DNA of 64,000 nucleotides. Source: JAJDXW01 sp965243335 (lineage in GTDB: Bacteria > Pseudomonadota > Gammaproteobacteria > HK1). The DNA lies in NCBI GenBank assembly GCA_965243335.1, contig OZ251545.1:2480001-2544000 (forward strand), written 5' to 3'. The notes below the pieces were generated by a model. It searched no databases and was not told the DNA's origin. It was given only the letters and a program-made list of their open reading frames with translations. The position numbers and the translations under genes are program-made. Positions 63,297-64,000 of this stretch are shown here, in pieces; the stretch's first letter is position 1; each line of letters opens with the position of its first letter.

Positions 63297-64000
63297 CTAG
63301 AACGCGGGGCGGCCCGGGACGCGCACCCGGGTGCGGTAGAGGGAGGTCGAGGCGGTGATGAAAAGGCTCCGCAAGTCTTCGTCGCCCCACGTGAAGTTCG
63401 CCACGCCCTCCGGGACGGGGATGACCCCGAGGCAGGCCGCGTCGGGCGCGAACACGTGGATCCCGCCCGGGCCGGTGCAGTAGACGTTGTCCCCGGAGTC
63501 GGTCTTCATGCCGTCCGGGACGCCGGCCGCCTCTCCGGTCACCTCCGCCCAGACGGCCCCGCCGCCGCGGACCCCGCCGTCCGCCTCGACGTCGAACGCC
63601 CGGATGTGCCCGCGCTCGGTGTCGTTGACGAAGAGGCGGGCTTCCGCCCCGTCGAAGCAGAGGCCGTTCGGCTGCGCGAAGTCGTCGGCGAGGAGGGAGA
63701 GCGCGCCATCCGGCGCGATGCGGTACACCCCCTGGAAGTCGAGCTCCTGTTCGCGCGGCACGCCGAAGTACTCGCGCCGCCCGTAGTTGGGGTCGGTGAA
63801 GTAGATCGCGCCGTCGCGCTTCACGATGACGTCGTTCGGGCTGTTCAGCTCCCGCCCCTCGAAGTGGGCGGCGAGCACGGTCAGCGCGCCGTCGGGCTCG
63901 GTGCGGGTCACCCGGCTCGTGGCGTGCTCGCAGGTGACGAGGCGGCCGGCGGGGTCGTAGGCGTTGCCGTTGGCCTTGTTCGACGGGCGCCGGAAGGTCG
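63297..64000 (-). CDS. SMP-30/gluconolactonase family protein (5' end outside the window)
   Basis: Partial: the last 233 codons are seen and the gene runs off the right edge. The beta-propeller lactonase pattern is clear: NKANGNAYDPAGRLVTCEHA, GRELNSPNDVIVKRDGAIYF, TDPNYGRREYFGVPREQELD, QPNGLCFDGAEARLFVND and GVPDGMKTDSGDNVYCTGPG. Asn and Asp metal ligands in SPNDV and PDGM are kept. Likely hydrolyses a sugar or related lactone. It lies 169 bases upstream (minus strand) of the HpsN-like dehydrogenase. Confidence 0.88.
   Translation of the reverse strand, partial: TFRRPSNKANGNAYDPAGRLVTCEHATSRVTRTEPDGALTVLAAHFEGRELNSPNDVIVKRDGAIYFTDPNYGRREYFGVPREQELDFQGVYRIAPDGALSLLADDFAQPNGLCFDGAEARLFVNDTERGHIRAFDVEADGGVRGGGAVWAEVTGEAAGVPDGMKTDSGDNVYCTGPGGIHVFAPDAACLGVIPVPEGVANFTWGDEDLRSLFITASTSLYRTRVRVPGRPAF

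Overview
This 64 kb window is GC-rich (around 70 percent by eye), densely coded chromosome from a proteobacterium, most likely an uncultivated gammaproteobacterium. The evidence is a gammaproteobacterial-type GyrA and GluQRS, the glyA-nrdR-ribD-ribE-ribBA-ribH-nusB order, adjacent gltA-mdh, a proteobacterial-type SRP RNA (ffs) and a Liv-type amino-acid transporter. The exact lineage cannot be fixed from the sequence alone.

Layout. 1-6.6 kb: gyrA, gluQ, a cobalamin adenosyltransferase and an MFS exporter. 6.9-14.1 kb: a small HTH regulator, metH, a leucyl aminopeptidase and ispG. 14.3-18.8 kb: accessory genes, namely a one-TM protein, an MmeI-type restriction-modification enzyme and two paralogous membrane/coiled-coil proteins. 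19-24.8 kb: the glyA-nrdR-riboflavin-nusB operon. 24.8-32.5 kb, minus strand: the most unusual locus. Two tiny Gly/Cys-rich peptide genes lie upstream of a membrane-anchored S9 peptidase, a phage gp13-like protein, an ABC exporter and an HlyD-type adaptor, and there is clear tandem duplication of the peptide plus peptidase-start unit. 32.7-45.7 kb: catabolic and central metabolism (SoxB-like oxidase, two acyl-CoA dehydrogenases, peroxiredoxin, amidase, mdh, gltA, sucA), tRNA-Ser(GGA) and ffs. 46-54 kb: a second accessory zone with a small membrane protein, an AAA ATPase, an AT-richer orphan gene, an NCS2 permease with an extra C-terminal domain, gene debris, and a ParA-like/AlbA-HATPase pair. 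54.3-59 kb: a complete livKHMGF transporter. 59.5-64 kb: a DUF4143 ATPase, an NYN-LOTUS protein, an HpsN/HisD-like dehydrogenase and a partial SMP-30 lactonase.

The intergenic regions carry a dispersed family of about 280-310 bp elements. Each has a 28-30 bp internal inverted repeat and related ends beginning GGCATGTGCGC; three copies are near full length and several are partial. A separate 127 bp MITE-like element with 15 bp inverted ends lies at 4.1 kb.

The best candidate for an undescribed system is the 24.8-32.5 kb peptide locus. Two peptides share the same first nine residues and a C-terminal D-aromatic-x-C-S...W pattern but have unrelated centres. Their non-coding flanks are nearly identical, and they lie in line with a peptidase and a type I-like exporter. 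The function (bacteriocin, signal or other secreted peptide) is inference.
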